This document shows positions 1 to 13,200 of a stretch of 64,000 bases of DNA, one piece after another. The first letter of the stretch is position 1. Each line of letters starts with the position of its first letter. A program made the position numbers and the translations under genes. The stretch comes from Bombus terrestris (taxonomy: Eukaryota > Arthropoda > Insecta > Hymenoptera > Apidae), in contig NC_063270.1 of NCBI RefSeq assembly GCF_910591885.1, positions 1,922,001 through 1,986,000 of the forward strand, written 5' to 3'. Under the pieces are notes generated by a model, which saw only the letters and a list, made by a program, of their open reading frames with translations, was not told the origin of the DNA and did not search any database.

Positions 1-447
1 CTAATATCTAATATGTATGCTATTACAATATCATTTTAAATTTTAAATATTACTAGCGCCACAAGTGAATGAACATTAATCATAATCATAGTAATGGGTA
101 TAGGTAGTAAATAAGTATACGTACTTAGATGCTACCACACCCGTGAAATATTTTGTAAATTTTAATATCTCACTCAGTATAAAGATTCTTAAAAGTTGTC
201 ACTAATAATAAAAATGATAAAATACCAAAGACTATATTGTTTTATCTTAATAATTACGAAGAATAAAGATCAGTGCAAAGTTAACCTTATTTCTTCGTTT
301 TAAATATAATGTCACCATTCGTTTAGTGATTCAGATTTAAACTATTTTGAAAGAACGTTACACTAATATCTGCAATGTACTTACAATTAGTAGTATAAAT
401 AAAAATTGAATTATAGAAATTGTATTTATAGAATATTACAATATATA
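1..447. other. AT-rich upstream flank of Wsck
   Basis: No coding exon is visible on either strand. The stretch presumably holds the promoter and 5' leader of Wsck, but I see no clear TATA box or initiator to name. The short reading frames here are chance frames in AT-rich DNA. Confidence 0.5.
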
Positions 448-2840
448 ATGATAAGATTATTTCTACTTTTCTATTTCTGTGATCATATACTAAGCCAAAA
501 ATATGAGGGTTGTTTTCGAAGTTCCGCATTGGATCCCGATTTACCAACCTTAATATTAAATCATGCTAATGCACCTACAGAATGTATCAAAGAATGTCGT
601 TCACGTTATTATATGTAAGTTATTGTCGTAATATTACTATAACGTTTATTACAAATGTTATAATATTTAATATTTTTAAAGTAAAATTTAATATTAATTC
701 ACATTAAAATTAATAGGTTTGCAGGATTAATGAATGGTCAACAATGTTTTTGTGGTAGTAGGTACGGTAGGAAAGGTATATCTACTTCTTGTACTTTTCT
801 TTGTATTGCTGATCAGAACAATTATTGTGGTAGTCAAGATGCAATGAGTATTTATTCAACTGGACAAACAGGTATATTTTTAAAAAATACTATGTACTTT
901 CATTCTATTTTGATATTTATAAACTTAAAAACATATATATTGAGGTCCTAGTCCACCAAGAAATGCACAAATAATTCACAGTGGATTTAATAATTTGCAA
1001 ATTACATGGGAACCACCTAATATCAGAAATGGAAATATTACATCTTATACTTTAAAGGCAATGGTTGTTGAAACATTTGCTTCAAATTTAGTACCAGCCG
1101 TAGAAAGTCAGATTCAAGGTGGAGCTTCAAATAGTACCATTTTACAAGGCTTACAACCAGGCACAAAGTATAATGTATCAATCACTGCTGCAAACACCCA
1201 AACAGATAGTGAACCTACATATATTTTGGGATGGACTTTAATAGGACCACCTAATAAGCCAATAATGCCAAAAGTAATAGAACAAACAAGTACCACAATA
1301 ACTGTTTTATTATCAGAGGGAAGTAGTGAATATGGTCCTGTTAGTACCTACCAAGTATTTGTTTGTCAACCTGGTACAATACCTCCATCAGGTCCTAATG
1401 TAACTTATTACAATTATGAAACATCAATACAGCAAAGTCTAGGATATTATACTACTGGAGAATTTGAATCTTCAGAATTTTACAAATATACAAAATTTGT
1501 AGTAGGAGATGGAAAAATGATTGGCGCATATTATAATGCACCATTAAATACTCAAGTAATGCCACAAATAGGCTTAACAGTAGTTTCTAAATTTCAAAGA
1601 CAAGTGCAGTATGCTTATTCAGATCTAATTAACAAGCTGACGAATTATAATGAAAATGGAAATAACAATGTAAATTTGACAATTATCATACTATGTGTTG
1701 CAATTGGTCTTTTGGGAACGTTACTTATAGCTTCAATAATACTTTATTTAATATTGCGACAACGCCATGAAAAGTTTCAGATAAGGAAACTTCCAGAGCA
1801 ACAAGAACTTACATTGCAAGGTCCATTGTACGAAGTTGACAATTTAGCATATATTCCAGAGGATGTACCTGAAAGGGTAAATCATTATCAAGAACTAAAA
1901 AAGAAGGTATGGATTATACCACAAAACTTATTGACGATTAATGACACTACAATACGTAGAGGGCGATTTGGGACAGTACATACAGGTGTTATTCAAAAAA
2001 ATGACAAATCTTGTAGTGTAGCTGTTCATAGTATAGCTGACAAATTATTAAAAGTATCTGACAAAAGACATATGTTACGAGAACTAGATGTTTGTATTAA
2101 AGCATCTCCTATGAAATATCTTGCAGATCTTATAGGAACATGTGAAACTCATGATACATTACACGTTGTACTTGAATTACCACCTCAGACGTTAAAAAAT
2201 TGTCTATTAGCTGCCAGATCTGGGAACACATTTCCTGTTGAACATATTCTACCTATAGGATCTATGATAGCATCTGCTTTGCAACATCTTGAAAATTATA
2301 AAATTATACATGAATATCTTTGTGCACGTAGTGTAGGTCTCTCAAATGAATGGATACCTAAACTAATGGGACATGGTATATCCAAATATGCTTTAGAAGA
2401 TATAAAATATACTCGATGGATGTCTGTTGAGTGCCTTGGTAATAGAAAACAACACCAACCAGCAGTAGTCTGGGCTTTTGGTGTGCTTTTGTGGGAAATG
2501 CTTAGTATGGGTGGTACACCATATTCTAATTTTTCACTTGATAGTGAAGTGGAAGAAGCAATTGAGCGAGGAGTTAGATTACCACAACTACCAGATACTC
2601 CTGATCCACTTCACGAAGTTATGTTATCTTGCTGGAATATGGAAAGTCAGGAAAGACCAACATTTGCAGAATTAATAAGATTGGTAAGAATTATGTTTCA
2701 TTTTATTTTAAATGCATGGAAATAAAATATTTCCTATTTCTTAGTCTGACTATCCCATTTTGCATTTTCAGGAAACCTTAAGCATTTGTCCAGTCACTGC
2801 AATTACTGAACCATATATCCCAGAACTAGAATTAAATTAA
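448..2840 (+). CDS. Wsck: Wsck receptor, WSC/FN3 tyrosine kinase-like pseudokinase
   Basis: Four exons fit: 448-614, 717-871, 945-2683 and 2772-2840, all with GT-AG borders and agreeing phases, giving about 709 residues. The chosen start (MIRLFLLFYFCDHILS) opens a signal peptide; an in-frame ATG at 406 would put a polar stretch in front of it. Residues about 19-107 form a cysteine-rich WSC domain, followed by a fibronectin III domain, a transmembrane helix near 351-380 and a tyrosine-kinase-like domain from about 432 to 690. This order is that of the insect protein Wsck. The kinase fold is recognisable (late motifs VWAFGVLLWEM and ERPTF), but VAIK reads VAVH (His469), the HRD loop reads HEYLCARS and DFG reads GHG. 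It should therefore not phosphorylate in the usual way and probably acts as a cell-surface sensor or scaffold. An AATAAA lies just after the stop. Confidence 0.9.
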
Positions 2841-4227
2841 TATCATTAATAAATAAGTGTTCATATTCATACATTTATGTGACATTATGTATTGTATATA
2901 ACAATTTTGTTAAATATCTTTAAAAATCTATTTTTATGTATTCTAAAGTTACCGTTGCATGTAATTTGTGTATACTAGATTTTATATTTTTTTTTAAACT
3001 TTTTTTATACTATAGATTTTTATTTTATACTTCTGTATTTTTTTCTTATAAAACAGAGTATTATACAAGTATTATTAATACCTTTCCGTCCACTGAAGTG
3101 AAATCGAGAAAACGTACGATTTTCATAAAATAAATTTCTACTTAAAATATAATATAACATAAAGTATTTCTACTTTAAACTTTAAACACTCATAGGTAAT
3201 GATGATCCGTTTTATGTTAAATTTCATAATAATTGAAAAAAAACTCAGCATAATACTTTAAATTTTATATTATTGTAAAACACTCGTAGTTTTATTGAAG
3301 AAAAAATTTTCATATTTTCAATTGTAAAAACCTTTCTTATATATATAATTGATAATTTTCTCACTGAATACAAATTTTACACATTAATAATTCGATTTAC
3401 CTATATCTAAAAAATTATAAAATATCTATAAATAATAAAGCACTGATCCTAACTTTTATACCTGTAAACAATGTACTTACTATTAATGTTCATTGTAAGA
3501 CTTTATTAGTTGACATTAACTTGAATAAGCATAAAATTTATTGCTTTGTATTTAAATATAAGAACATATGTATATTTTAAATTGTGTAATGTCTCAATTT
3601 TTATTTAATGTCACAGAGAAAATGTTGTAGTTAATGTTAAAATTAAAACTTTTTTAAATTACTTTTTAATTCAAAATATTTTTATAAATGATTTTATAAT
3701 TATTTGTTTCATTATATATTATCTTTCACGATTATATTTGATAAATAATGTTTACATAATTTTGTACAATGTATTATTAATACATTATAATTTCTCTATT
3801 CCTCCATTGAATTACAATAATAAAAATAAAAATCTATAATTTACTATTTCTTCTTTAAAATACATTTTTTAATAAAAATATATGTTACAATTATAAACTT
3901 TTATCCTTAAACTAAAAAATTATTTGAGAAAAGATATAATTTTAATATCATATATGTGTGTGAAATATACATATACATATGCATATGTTGTATCAGGTAG
4001 TATTGATACATATTTAGTTACTAATATTTACTTTTAATATCGGCCTGATATTACCAAAGATACAGAACATTTATTCAGCAAGAGTGTATGGCAAAAAATA
4101 ATCGTATATGATAATACATAAAATGTGAAATAAAAAGACATACGATATTGTCATTAGATTCATATCTTCCTGGAGCACATGATAATTATTTATTTCAGAA
4201 ATCTATTTTAATTATTAATCGATAAAA
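2841..4227. other. Intergenic, Wsck 3' side to mRpS9
   Basis: Very AT-rich, with TA/TG/CA dinucleotide runs around 3950-3990. It contains the Wsck 3' UTR and the mRpS9 promoter. I see no coding exon and no structured RNA. Confidence 0.5.
2848..2853 (+). terminator. Poly(A) signal of Wsck
   Basis: AATAAA lies eight bases after the Wsck stop codon, the nearest canonical cleavage signal on that strand. Other AATAAA-like words occur further down in this AT-rich DNA, so the site actually used is not certain. Confidence 0.4.
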
Positions 4228-7200
4228 ATGGCTGTGTTGATGTTCACACGTTTCATAAATTTGCGAAACGTAATAAATATTAATAATTTTGGTGCAATTG
4301 GAAGTATATTAAATATTACACAATGCTCGGTAAGTTAAAAATATTAAAGTGTTAATTAATTCTTTCAATAAATATTGTTTAATTACCAAATAATTTTTAT
4401 AACCTTAAAAGTAATAGAAAACTAGACAGTAATACAAGTTTTATGATTTTAGGACGTTATCTCTAAACCATATTGTGTAAACATTAATGATCAGATTATT
4501 CCTGACGAATCTGAAAAATTAACTGAAAAAAAAATTAGTAGTGCTATGAGAGCATACTTAAAACGATCTGAAAACTATAGTAAGTTATAAACATATTATG
4601 GTACAAGTAATTCGGAAATTTTAAAACAAATCTATTAAATGATAATTATTTATTGTTTTTAGAGGAATTTATGAAAAAACAAATAGCTGAGTATGATATT
4701 GGAAAACGATATTTGGCTAATATAATGGGCATAGATCCCGAGAACTTCACAAAAGAAGATGTTAATGTAAATTATATTTCTTATTGTTATAGTTAATACT
4801 CTCTTGATCAATTATCAATATTATTAAAATTGAGTATTTTTGTATCTTCAACTAATAAGAATCTAATATATCAGATTCTATTACATTATATATTGCAAAT
4901 AAGAAAAGAATAATACAAGGAATTGATATCTTTTTAAATTTAATTACTTTTATATGCTAAAATTTGAATTTGTATAAGAATTATTATTACTTTTAACAGA
5001 GTGCAATAAGGTACTTATTTCCATCTGGTTTATATGACCGAGAAGCTCGACCTATGATGCTTCACCCTATAGATATGTATGGGAATAGGAAGGAAGCAGA
5101 ATTTGATGAAACTGGTAGACCACATCATTTTTTGTTTTACACTACTAAACCTAATTATTATGAAATACTTCATGTAAGCTTTTTTTAAATCACTTTCTCT
5201 GTACATTTCATATGAACACATTATTCTTTATTAAACAAATATCTTTACATGTAGAACATTGCAAAATCAATGATTCATTTAAACGAAACAGAGAGCCAGC
5301 TGTTGGGAAGAAATATCCAATTAGGACCAGAGCATAAAATGTAAATGTGCAATTACTTTGACTATATATATATTTCTAACTCATTCTAGATCGTAGATAA
5401 AGTAATATTTTTTCTTTTTATTACTATTATTTCAGAGATGTAAGTGATTCAGAATGGCTTCAGAAGAAGAGCTTAGAAAAGATATTGCTTGAAGGACTTT
5501 TAGACAAACAAGTAATAAATGATATATAGCTCTATAGCTTCATTTTGTAAACATAATACCTTAAATTCATTAATTTGTTTTAGTATGATTACTTTATAAA
5601 AAGCATGCAGAGATTAGTTGATCATCCTGTATCAAAGCATGTAGAATCTTTTATCATGAAATATAGAAGAAAATTACCAAATATTAATGAGGATATAAAA
5701 ATTCCACAAGTATGTATATTTTTTGTTGTATCAGCTATTTTTTTTTACTCATTAAAAATAAACATACATTTTATTTTTTTACAGCTTGAATATGATAATG
5801 ATAACAGGCCTTTTGTTCTTATCGACAGTAAGTATAAAATAAACTATCAATATTATTTCCATAATATTGTAATTGTGTGGTTTAAGAATATTAAAATATT
5901 ATTTTCGAAATTAGAAAAATTATTCGCAAGGAGATTGTTTATTAATATCAAAACTCAAAATCATGACTCTTTTATAGAATGTGCAAGAAAAGATGCACGA
6001 GGGGAGGTTAAAGTAATAGGCAATGGATCTGGAAAAATCACCATTAATGGAAAGGATCTCACGTACTTTGATGATATGCAATGTCGTGAACAGGTAAGTA
6101 CAAAAAACAGTTTGAATAATTTCATTTTGCGAAATGTGATAATAATTCGCTGTGAAAATAATTTAAGTAACTATTTATAATATTCGTATGTGTTCTACAT
6201 ATGAATAATTACGTCTTCATTGAAAAATCATTTTACGATACACAAAAAACAAATATTGATAAGAAAATTACAATACATAAAAAACGAATATTGATAAGAA
6301 AATTATAATATATATTTTTTATATGAAAATAGGTAAGTGTTCTAAATAATTAATATAAGTTGATACTGTTATACAACATAATTGAGGTAAGTACATATTA
6401 TGTTGCAGAATATTAATCAAACTTATTAATTTCAATTTATAACATATCAATTTTTAATGCACATGTAAACAATTTTGTCTAAAATAATGATAATTATGCA
6501 TAGTAGTTAGTACTATTTTATACTGTACATATAGAGATATATAAAAGTTAGTTATATTAAAATTAGTTTGTCTGATCTGAAAGTTATACTAAAAGTTATA
6601 CTATTAAAAGTTATACTAAAATTTATAATATATAAATGAAGAATATGTGTGTGATTTATATAATGGAATTTCATCAAACAGTTATTTCAAGGACAAATAA
6701 CTTTCCAATGATGACGTTGAAATAATATATGTTTCTCTGATTTGTTTTTAAGATTTTAACTAAATTTGGGCCAAAAAGTTATTAATGATAATTATCGTTT
6801 ATTTGAGATTTCTTAATTTACTTCTTAATCTTTATATTTAGATTCGTTTCATTATAAAGAACAATTTGAAAAAATTTATTGAAAAATAAGAAAAGATAAG
6901 CAAAATTTTCTTTTTTAATCTCCTTTCTAAGATTAGAAAAGAGAAGTATATTTTACATGTAAAATGATCTAAGAATATATATAACGTACCTATAGATAAA
7001 CCTAAAATTAACATTTCAAATTTTCCGTTTCCCGCAATGTTACGTGTCTTTTCCTTTTCTTCAATCGCAACGAGAAAGATATGTGCAAGGTATTGCGAAA
7101 ACTAGTAAAAATAAATACCAGTCGATCAAATTTTATGGTATATTCATTATTAAAATTTATGAATATAGGATAAACATAAGATACAAAGATGAGAAAGTCC

Positions 7201-10200
7201 CTATAAATGGAAACGAAACCAAGCCTCGCGAATTGCTGATATTTCTGATGTATGCGATTTATCGTGGTCTCCGCGATCTCAGAACAGACAATGCGTCCAA
7301 GAAGCTCGATTCGAGTTCAGTATCAATCGAGTCGTCAGATAGAACGACAGGCTTATGATGTTGTAACAATAACACCGTCACATTGAGTAGTACGGTCGTT
7401 CGTTCGATGAAATTGATCGCATTCGCACGTGAATACGATCGAGAAGTGAAGAACGGAGAGAAGAACAGTGATCGATTTTCTTTTTGATATTATTAAGCTA
7501 TCGGTAAAGAGACAAAATTGTTAAAAGTTCGCACCATGCATCGAACATCGAAACGCGTTTGTGATGGAAAGTCAGTGAACATTTTTTTTCGAATTTAAAG
7601 AGCCATCCTATGAATTTTGAAATAATTGTATCTGATAATACGAAAAAGGACTTTAAATATTATCTGTTAAAAATATACAAATTCAATCTCGAACGATGAA
7701 AGTTGATAATGAAAAGTGTAAATGTTTAAAGCTTGTGTATGTATAAGCAGGATTTGATTTTGGACATATAATAAATGTAATGTGACGAAATAAAGTTACA
7801 TCCGGTTATTGCAATTTTGTCTTTAATAACATTTTTCAAGTGTTTTTTGTTTTTGTGATATTGAATAATCAACGTGTTTCAGAGTAACAAAAAAATAATC
7901 GTTGAGTTAAAAGAAATGTTTAACTACGACTTAAAAATTTTAGTTCAACTTAATTTAGAATACTCTACGAAAATTAGTATTTTCAGGAAACTTACAAAAT
8001 TTTTATTAGAAGAAACTGTTGATAAAATTAACTTATATTTTAATTAGTTACGTATCACTTAGTATTTGAAAAATGAGCTTTCTTTGTTCGCTATCGTTAG
8101 ATGTATTTAATTTACGTAATTCGTACATTCCTTCTTCGTTGCGTAGTTCCGTTAAACGTATATATTTTCTACTTTAGTTAAAAGCTTACATCCTGGATTC
8201 TAATCATTTAAGAACGCGAAATACACATGTGTAAACGTCATTCCGTATAGTTTTGTCATGCTTTCAAAATTGAATCGGTATGTCGAGAATGTTTTTGTCT
8301 TCGATACTTGAAGGACTCGATCTGTAAATAAATAATATCAGTTTAAAGGTAACGGCACGGCACTTCGCAGTCATCAGTCTATGTGCCCGATTTTCCAATT
8401 GTCATTCGCGCCTCGCGTGATACACAGTCAGACGTCATCAAAAAGATCATCTTATACTTTATTGATGGTAAAATTGAAATAAAACTTTGAAAAATGTTTA
8501 AGAACTAAATAAATTTCACTACAATGATTGCGATCAATTGTAAAATTAATGATTTTTCCACTTACTTTGTTCGCATTTGTAAGATTTTTGAGCGACTTTA
8601 AACGCTATAAGTGTCTTAATAACATAATTGAAACAAATTGTATTCGAAATCATGATATTATTACCTTTTAACTTTTGCTGCATAACACCATAGTTACTAA
8701 ATTGAGTCCGCAATGCATATCTAGGAATATTATTAAATATATTTTTATAGAATAATAAGATAGAGATTTATGGGGTTTGTAGAATAATAAAATATAGATC
8801 GCAAACATTTATATAATGTTATTCACGGGGAATACAGAAATTTACTATAAACGAAATAGAACGATTTCTTTTTACTTTAAATTGAAAAATACTTTAATAA
8901 AACGCTGACTATTAGTAAAATCAAAGGATGACTCTTAAACGATAATAGGAAATTGTTAAACCTATGAAAAGTATAGAGTTTAATAATAATTTTAACGATA
9001 AAAAAAAGTATCACGAACGCTCCAATCGAAGTTCACATTTATTAAAAAAAATTTAGCTTTTGTTAAAGGATCCTTGGACGATCCGAAGTATAAATGATAA
9101 TTTTTCAACATACAAATGCGTCTGATGAATAAGATTCAACAGGATCGATCGATTAAGCAAAGCGACGTCACATAATTTTCTACTCAATGCACGTTCACGA
9201 ATCCCCATCGACTTCATTCATGAATTAATACCTCGCGAACCCTTTTACTACTCACGACAATGCTCTTTGTAGATCGATGATGTAATCGCGTAAAGCGCTA
9301 ACCGAGAAGGATGGAGATGAACCATTCGCAGACCTCGAGCTCGCCACCGGCGAAAAAGAAAGTACAAATAGAAAGGATCATCGATATGGAGGACGTAACG
9401 GTATCGATTCCGAATAGTTCAAAGCGTACGACCATGACTTCTCTGCTCTTAACACGATGGTTGGCGTCGAAGAGCCCGCATCGTACAGAAGTAGAGACAA
9501 ATTGGTCCTCCGACGATCAAAGTTTGGAATACGGAACTCCGCCTCCTATCGAAGAGCCACATTGCTATTCTATGTGTGCCAGCGAGAGCTCTTGTACAGA
9601 GGAAATAAATTGCACCTTGCAGGTAAACAAAGATATAATCAAGAATCTATTAGTGGAGCATATGAGACACATCGGTGGTCGATTGCAACTCCTTGACGAT
9701 CTGGAGGAGAATAAAATGGATCTAAAGAATCCTGAGCATTTCGTAAAATACTATAAACAACAAGAAGTAAACGCTTTGCTACTTCACGCCAGTTTTCTTG
9801 GTCGAATAGACGCGATTGCTGGATTGCACAAGTGCGGAGCGGATTTAAACCACTCGGAACAAGGGCAAGGACTAACTCCGTTACACTTATCCGCGTTTAG
9901 TAACTCTTTAGAGAGTGTACAATATTTGCTCACTAACGGTGCCAACATTCATCTGGGACGGACTCATACACCCTTTCATTACGCTGCTTTTGGAAATGCT
10001 TTTAAAGTAGCTCAATATTTCCTTCAGCTAGGCGTCAGTCAGGAATCTCCTTGCGGAGAGGAGACCGTGTTACACACTGCGGCCAGATCAAACGCTTACA
10101 ACGTATTAAAGCTACTGGCATCTAATAATCATACCTTGAATAATTTAGACTGTAATGGGTACGCTGCTATACACCACGTAGCGGACAGAGGAGATCCAGC

Positions 10201-13200
10201 TGGCTTGTTAGTACTACTAGACGCAGGTTGCGAGCTAGATGTGATGACTAAAAAAGGTGACACTGCTCTACATCTCGCAGCGGAATCTAGTTGTGTGGAA
10301 AATGTCGATCTGTTGGTAGAAAAAGGTGCAAATGTTCACTTGAAGAATCATAGAGATCAGACAGCTTTACATATAGCTTCTCGATCTCATTCCTTGGAAT
10401 GCGTGGAAATATTGCTAAAGAAAGGTGGCTGTGATCCTAATATCGAAGATAGCGACGGAAGAACGCCTTTACATCTCGCATTAGGTAGATCGTTGCTAGC
10501 TTATGACGTGACGGAATTGTTAATAATGTGGAAAGCAAATATCAATAAAACCGATAAATACGGTTATACACCGCTTCATATCGCTGCTCTGAACGAATTG
10601 TCTCAGTGTGTGGATATCCTGATACTGCATGGAGCGGATCTTAGCGCTAGAACGAAAGGTGGGACTAGCGCATTATCCATTATCTTACGTAAAACGCCGA
10701 CTTCTTTGAACGTCTTTAAACAAAGATTAGATGCCTCGATAACGCTTCACCAGCATGGTTCAGCCACTGGAGAGGCGGAGCTTCGTCTCGACTTTCATCC
10801 TCTGCTGATGCATCAGCAACAAGGCGAAATAAGATATCTCGGGACATTCGTGAAAGAAGGATACAAAGAGATTCTAGAACATCCGCTCTGTCAGGCGTTT
10901 CTCCATTTAAAATGGCAGAAGATCCGAAAATATTACGTGGGCAGGCTAGTCTTCTATCTATTTTACGTTCTCATACTCACAGGATGGGTAATGACTGCTT
11001 TAGCGCATAACTGTTACAACGAGTCGCACGGTCAATTAGACAACACCCAGCCACCATTATGTGCAAATACCACTGGTATCAACGGGTTTCTTTATAGGCA
11101 CCCAGCTTTACTCGAAATGGAATGGTATGCATTAATGGTGCTCACGATTCTCGAAGCATTTCGCAAATTGACCAGCATTCCAACGTATCCCTCCGTCCGC
11201 CAGTTCTTCACGCAGGCCGAAAACATGGTCGAATGGTGTGTGATCCTGAGCGTATTTGCCACTTCTTTTATCTATACGGGCAGAACGTATGCGTGGCAAA
11301 GCCACGTAGGTGCATTCGCCGTGCTTTGCGGCTGGAGCAACCTTATGCTAATGATAGGACAATTGCCAATATTTGGAGCATACGTCGCGATGTTTACCAG
11401 TGTTCAAGCACAAGTATTCAAGCTTTTGTTAGCGTATGCTTGTCTCTTAGTAGGCTTCACCGCAAGCTTCTGCGTGATTTTTCCACGTTCGAAATCGTTT
11501 AGTAGCCCTCACATTGGTCTGATCAAAGTTTTGGTCATGATGACTGGAGAGTTAAATTTCGAGGACCTGTTCTTTCCTCGAGAAGAAGATGGGAAATCGA
11601 TCGATTCAGGCGGTACCTCTTGGATTCTACTCCAAGTTTCCGCACAGTTGTCATTCGTGTTGTTTCTTCTGTTCGTTACTATCGTGTTGATGAATCTACT
11701 GGTAGGCATCGCAGTTCACGATATAAAAGGACTACAGAAAACGGCGGGACTTGCAAAACTCGTTCGCCAGACGAAGCTTATTTGCGATGTCGAAACGGCA
11801 CTTTTTCTCGGACTGATACCAAAACGACTAACGAAACTTTTACGATGGACAGCTCTGCTGCTACCTTCACCCTTGAGAGCAGTTTTAACCGTTCGTCCCC
11901 TGAACCCGAGAGAGAGTAGATTGCCTCGTGATTTGTTATCTGCTGCGCACAAGGTCGTAAAGGATAGGAAAAATATGTCTGGAACATTGTGCAGCAGGAA
12001 GAGCAACGCTACTGCATATACGTATTTAAAAAGCGAGCCATATTCGACATTTCGTCGACGTTCTCCGGAAGAAGACGTATCCGTCGATGATTACTCGGTC
12101 AAAGGAGATTTGGCAGAATTGAAAAAGATCTGTGATAAAAACCACCAACTTCTTCAGGATGTCATGATGGCATTAATGAATGACAAGCGCATCGTTAACA
12201 AAGAAAAGGATGAGAATAATTAAGTTTTTACTCTGAGAATTCTTAGAATCTTAATAGCAAAGATATATCGTGTGAATAATCTGAGGAAGCTTAAATCACC
12301 CAATCGACCTTAGAAATGCAGGAATTGTGCATACGTACGCTTAGAATTTTAAGAGTAATCCTCAGGCCATTTTATAATACTATATTTTTCACAATCTTGA
12401 AGATTCGCTTATAGAAGATGACAATTACGTGCTTTTAATATTCGAATCAATGTGTATCGACTATCGAGTCCTCGTTAAAATTTTATAAAACGCAACATAA
12501 TCTTCTGGCAATGAGAGAGAATATAAAGTGGAAAATCCAAATGATTAAAACGAACGTGTGTAATCAACATTGAGGATCGTTGATTAAACATATGTTTTGC
12601 ATATTTTTAAAGCAAAATTCATAAAGAGTCATATATGGAGTGGAAACATTGTAATTTAAATACTAAATTTGTTCTCTTCCTTTCTTTCCTGAATTTTTAT
12701 AATTCTCATGATTGGTGATTTTAAATCCTTTACGTGTCAAGAGTGTCACGAATTTGTGATAAAAGTTGAAAAAGAAGCTTGAGATGAAATATTTAAATAA
12801 TAATATAACGATTATATTTTGATGTATGGGTTTGTACCCAATATTTGTAAAATATTGTATTACAACGCATTAAAGTCCGTCCATATTATGAATAAAACTA
12901 TAAAAATACGTAGAAATCAGATAGAGAACTAACAGAATAAGCTGAACACAACAAAGTATTTTAATACTATTTAATTTTATACTTGTTAAAATATCTTAAT
13001 TGTATAAAAAATTGTGTAAATAAGATCATATAATATATATTTTAACTTTTTTTTTAAATCTTAATTTATTACTTATTATATGAAAACATCCAAATAAAGT
13101 GATTCTGAAATATATACTTTTTGAAATATATACTTTTTTTAAACAGAAAAATATTTTTTTGACAACAATATTAAGAAAACAGAGTTCCATCAAAGTAACT

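Larger units (their letters stand above)
6094..9310. other. First part of mRpS9 intron 9, upstream of pyrexia-like gene
   Basis: There is no supported coding exon. About 6.1-6.9 kb is AT-rich with small tandem repeats. About 7.2-7.6 kb and 8.2-8.5 kb are noticeably richer in G/C and in CpG and could hold the promoter or non-coding 5' exons of the channel gene. The reading frame at 7044-7358 opens on a GTG and resembles nothing I know, so I do not call it. Confidence 0.4.

Noticed and set aside
406..447. Earlier in-frame ATG for Wsck
   Set aside because: It would place 14 mostly polar residues before a clear signal peptide; the ATG at 448 fits better, though it cannot be excluded.
7044..7358. 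Open frame of 104 codons in the mRpS9 intron
   Set aside because: It opens on GTG, not ATG, resembles no family and sits in a region better explained as promoter or non-coding leader DNA.
11509..12006. Several overlapping frames antisense to the pyrexia-like gene
   Set aside because: They are shadows of the strongly coding plus-strand frame in a locally G/C-richer segment.
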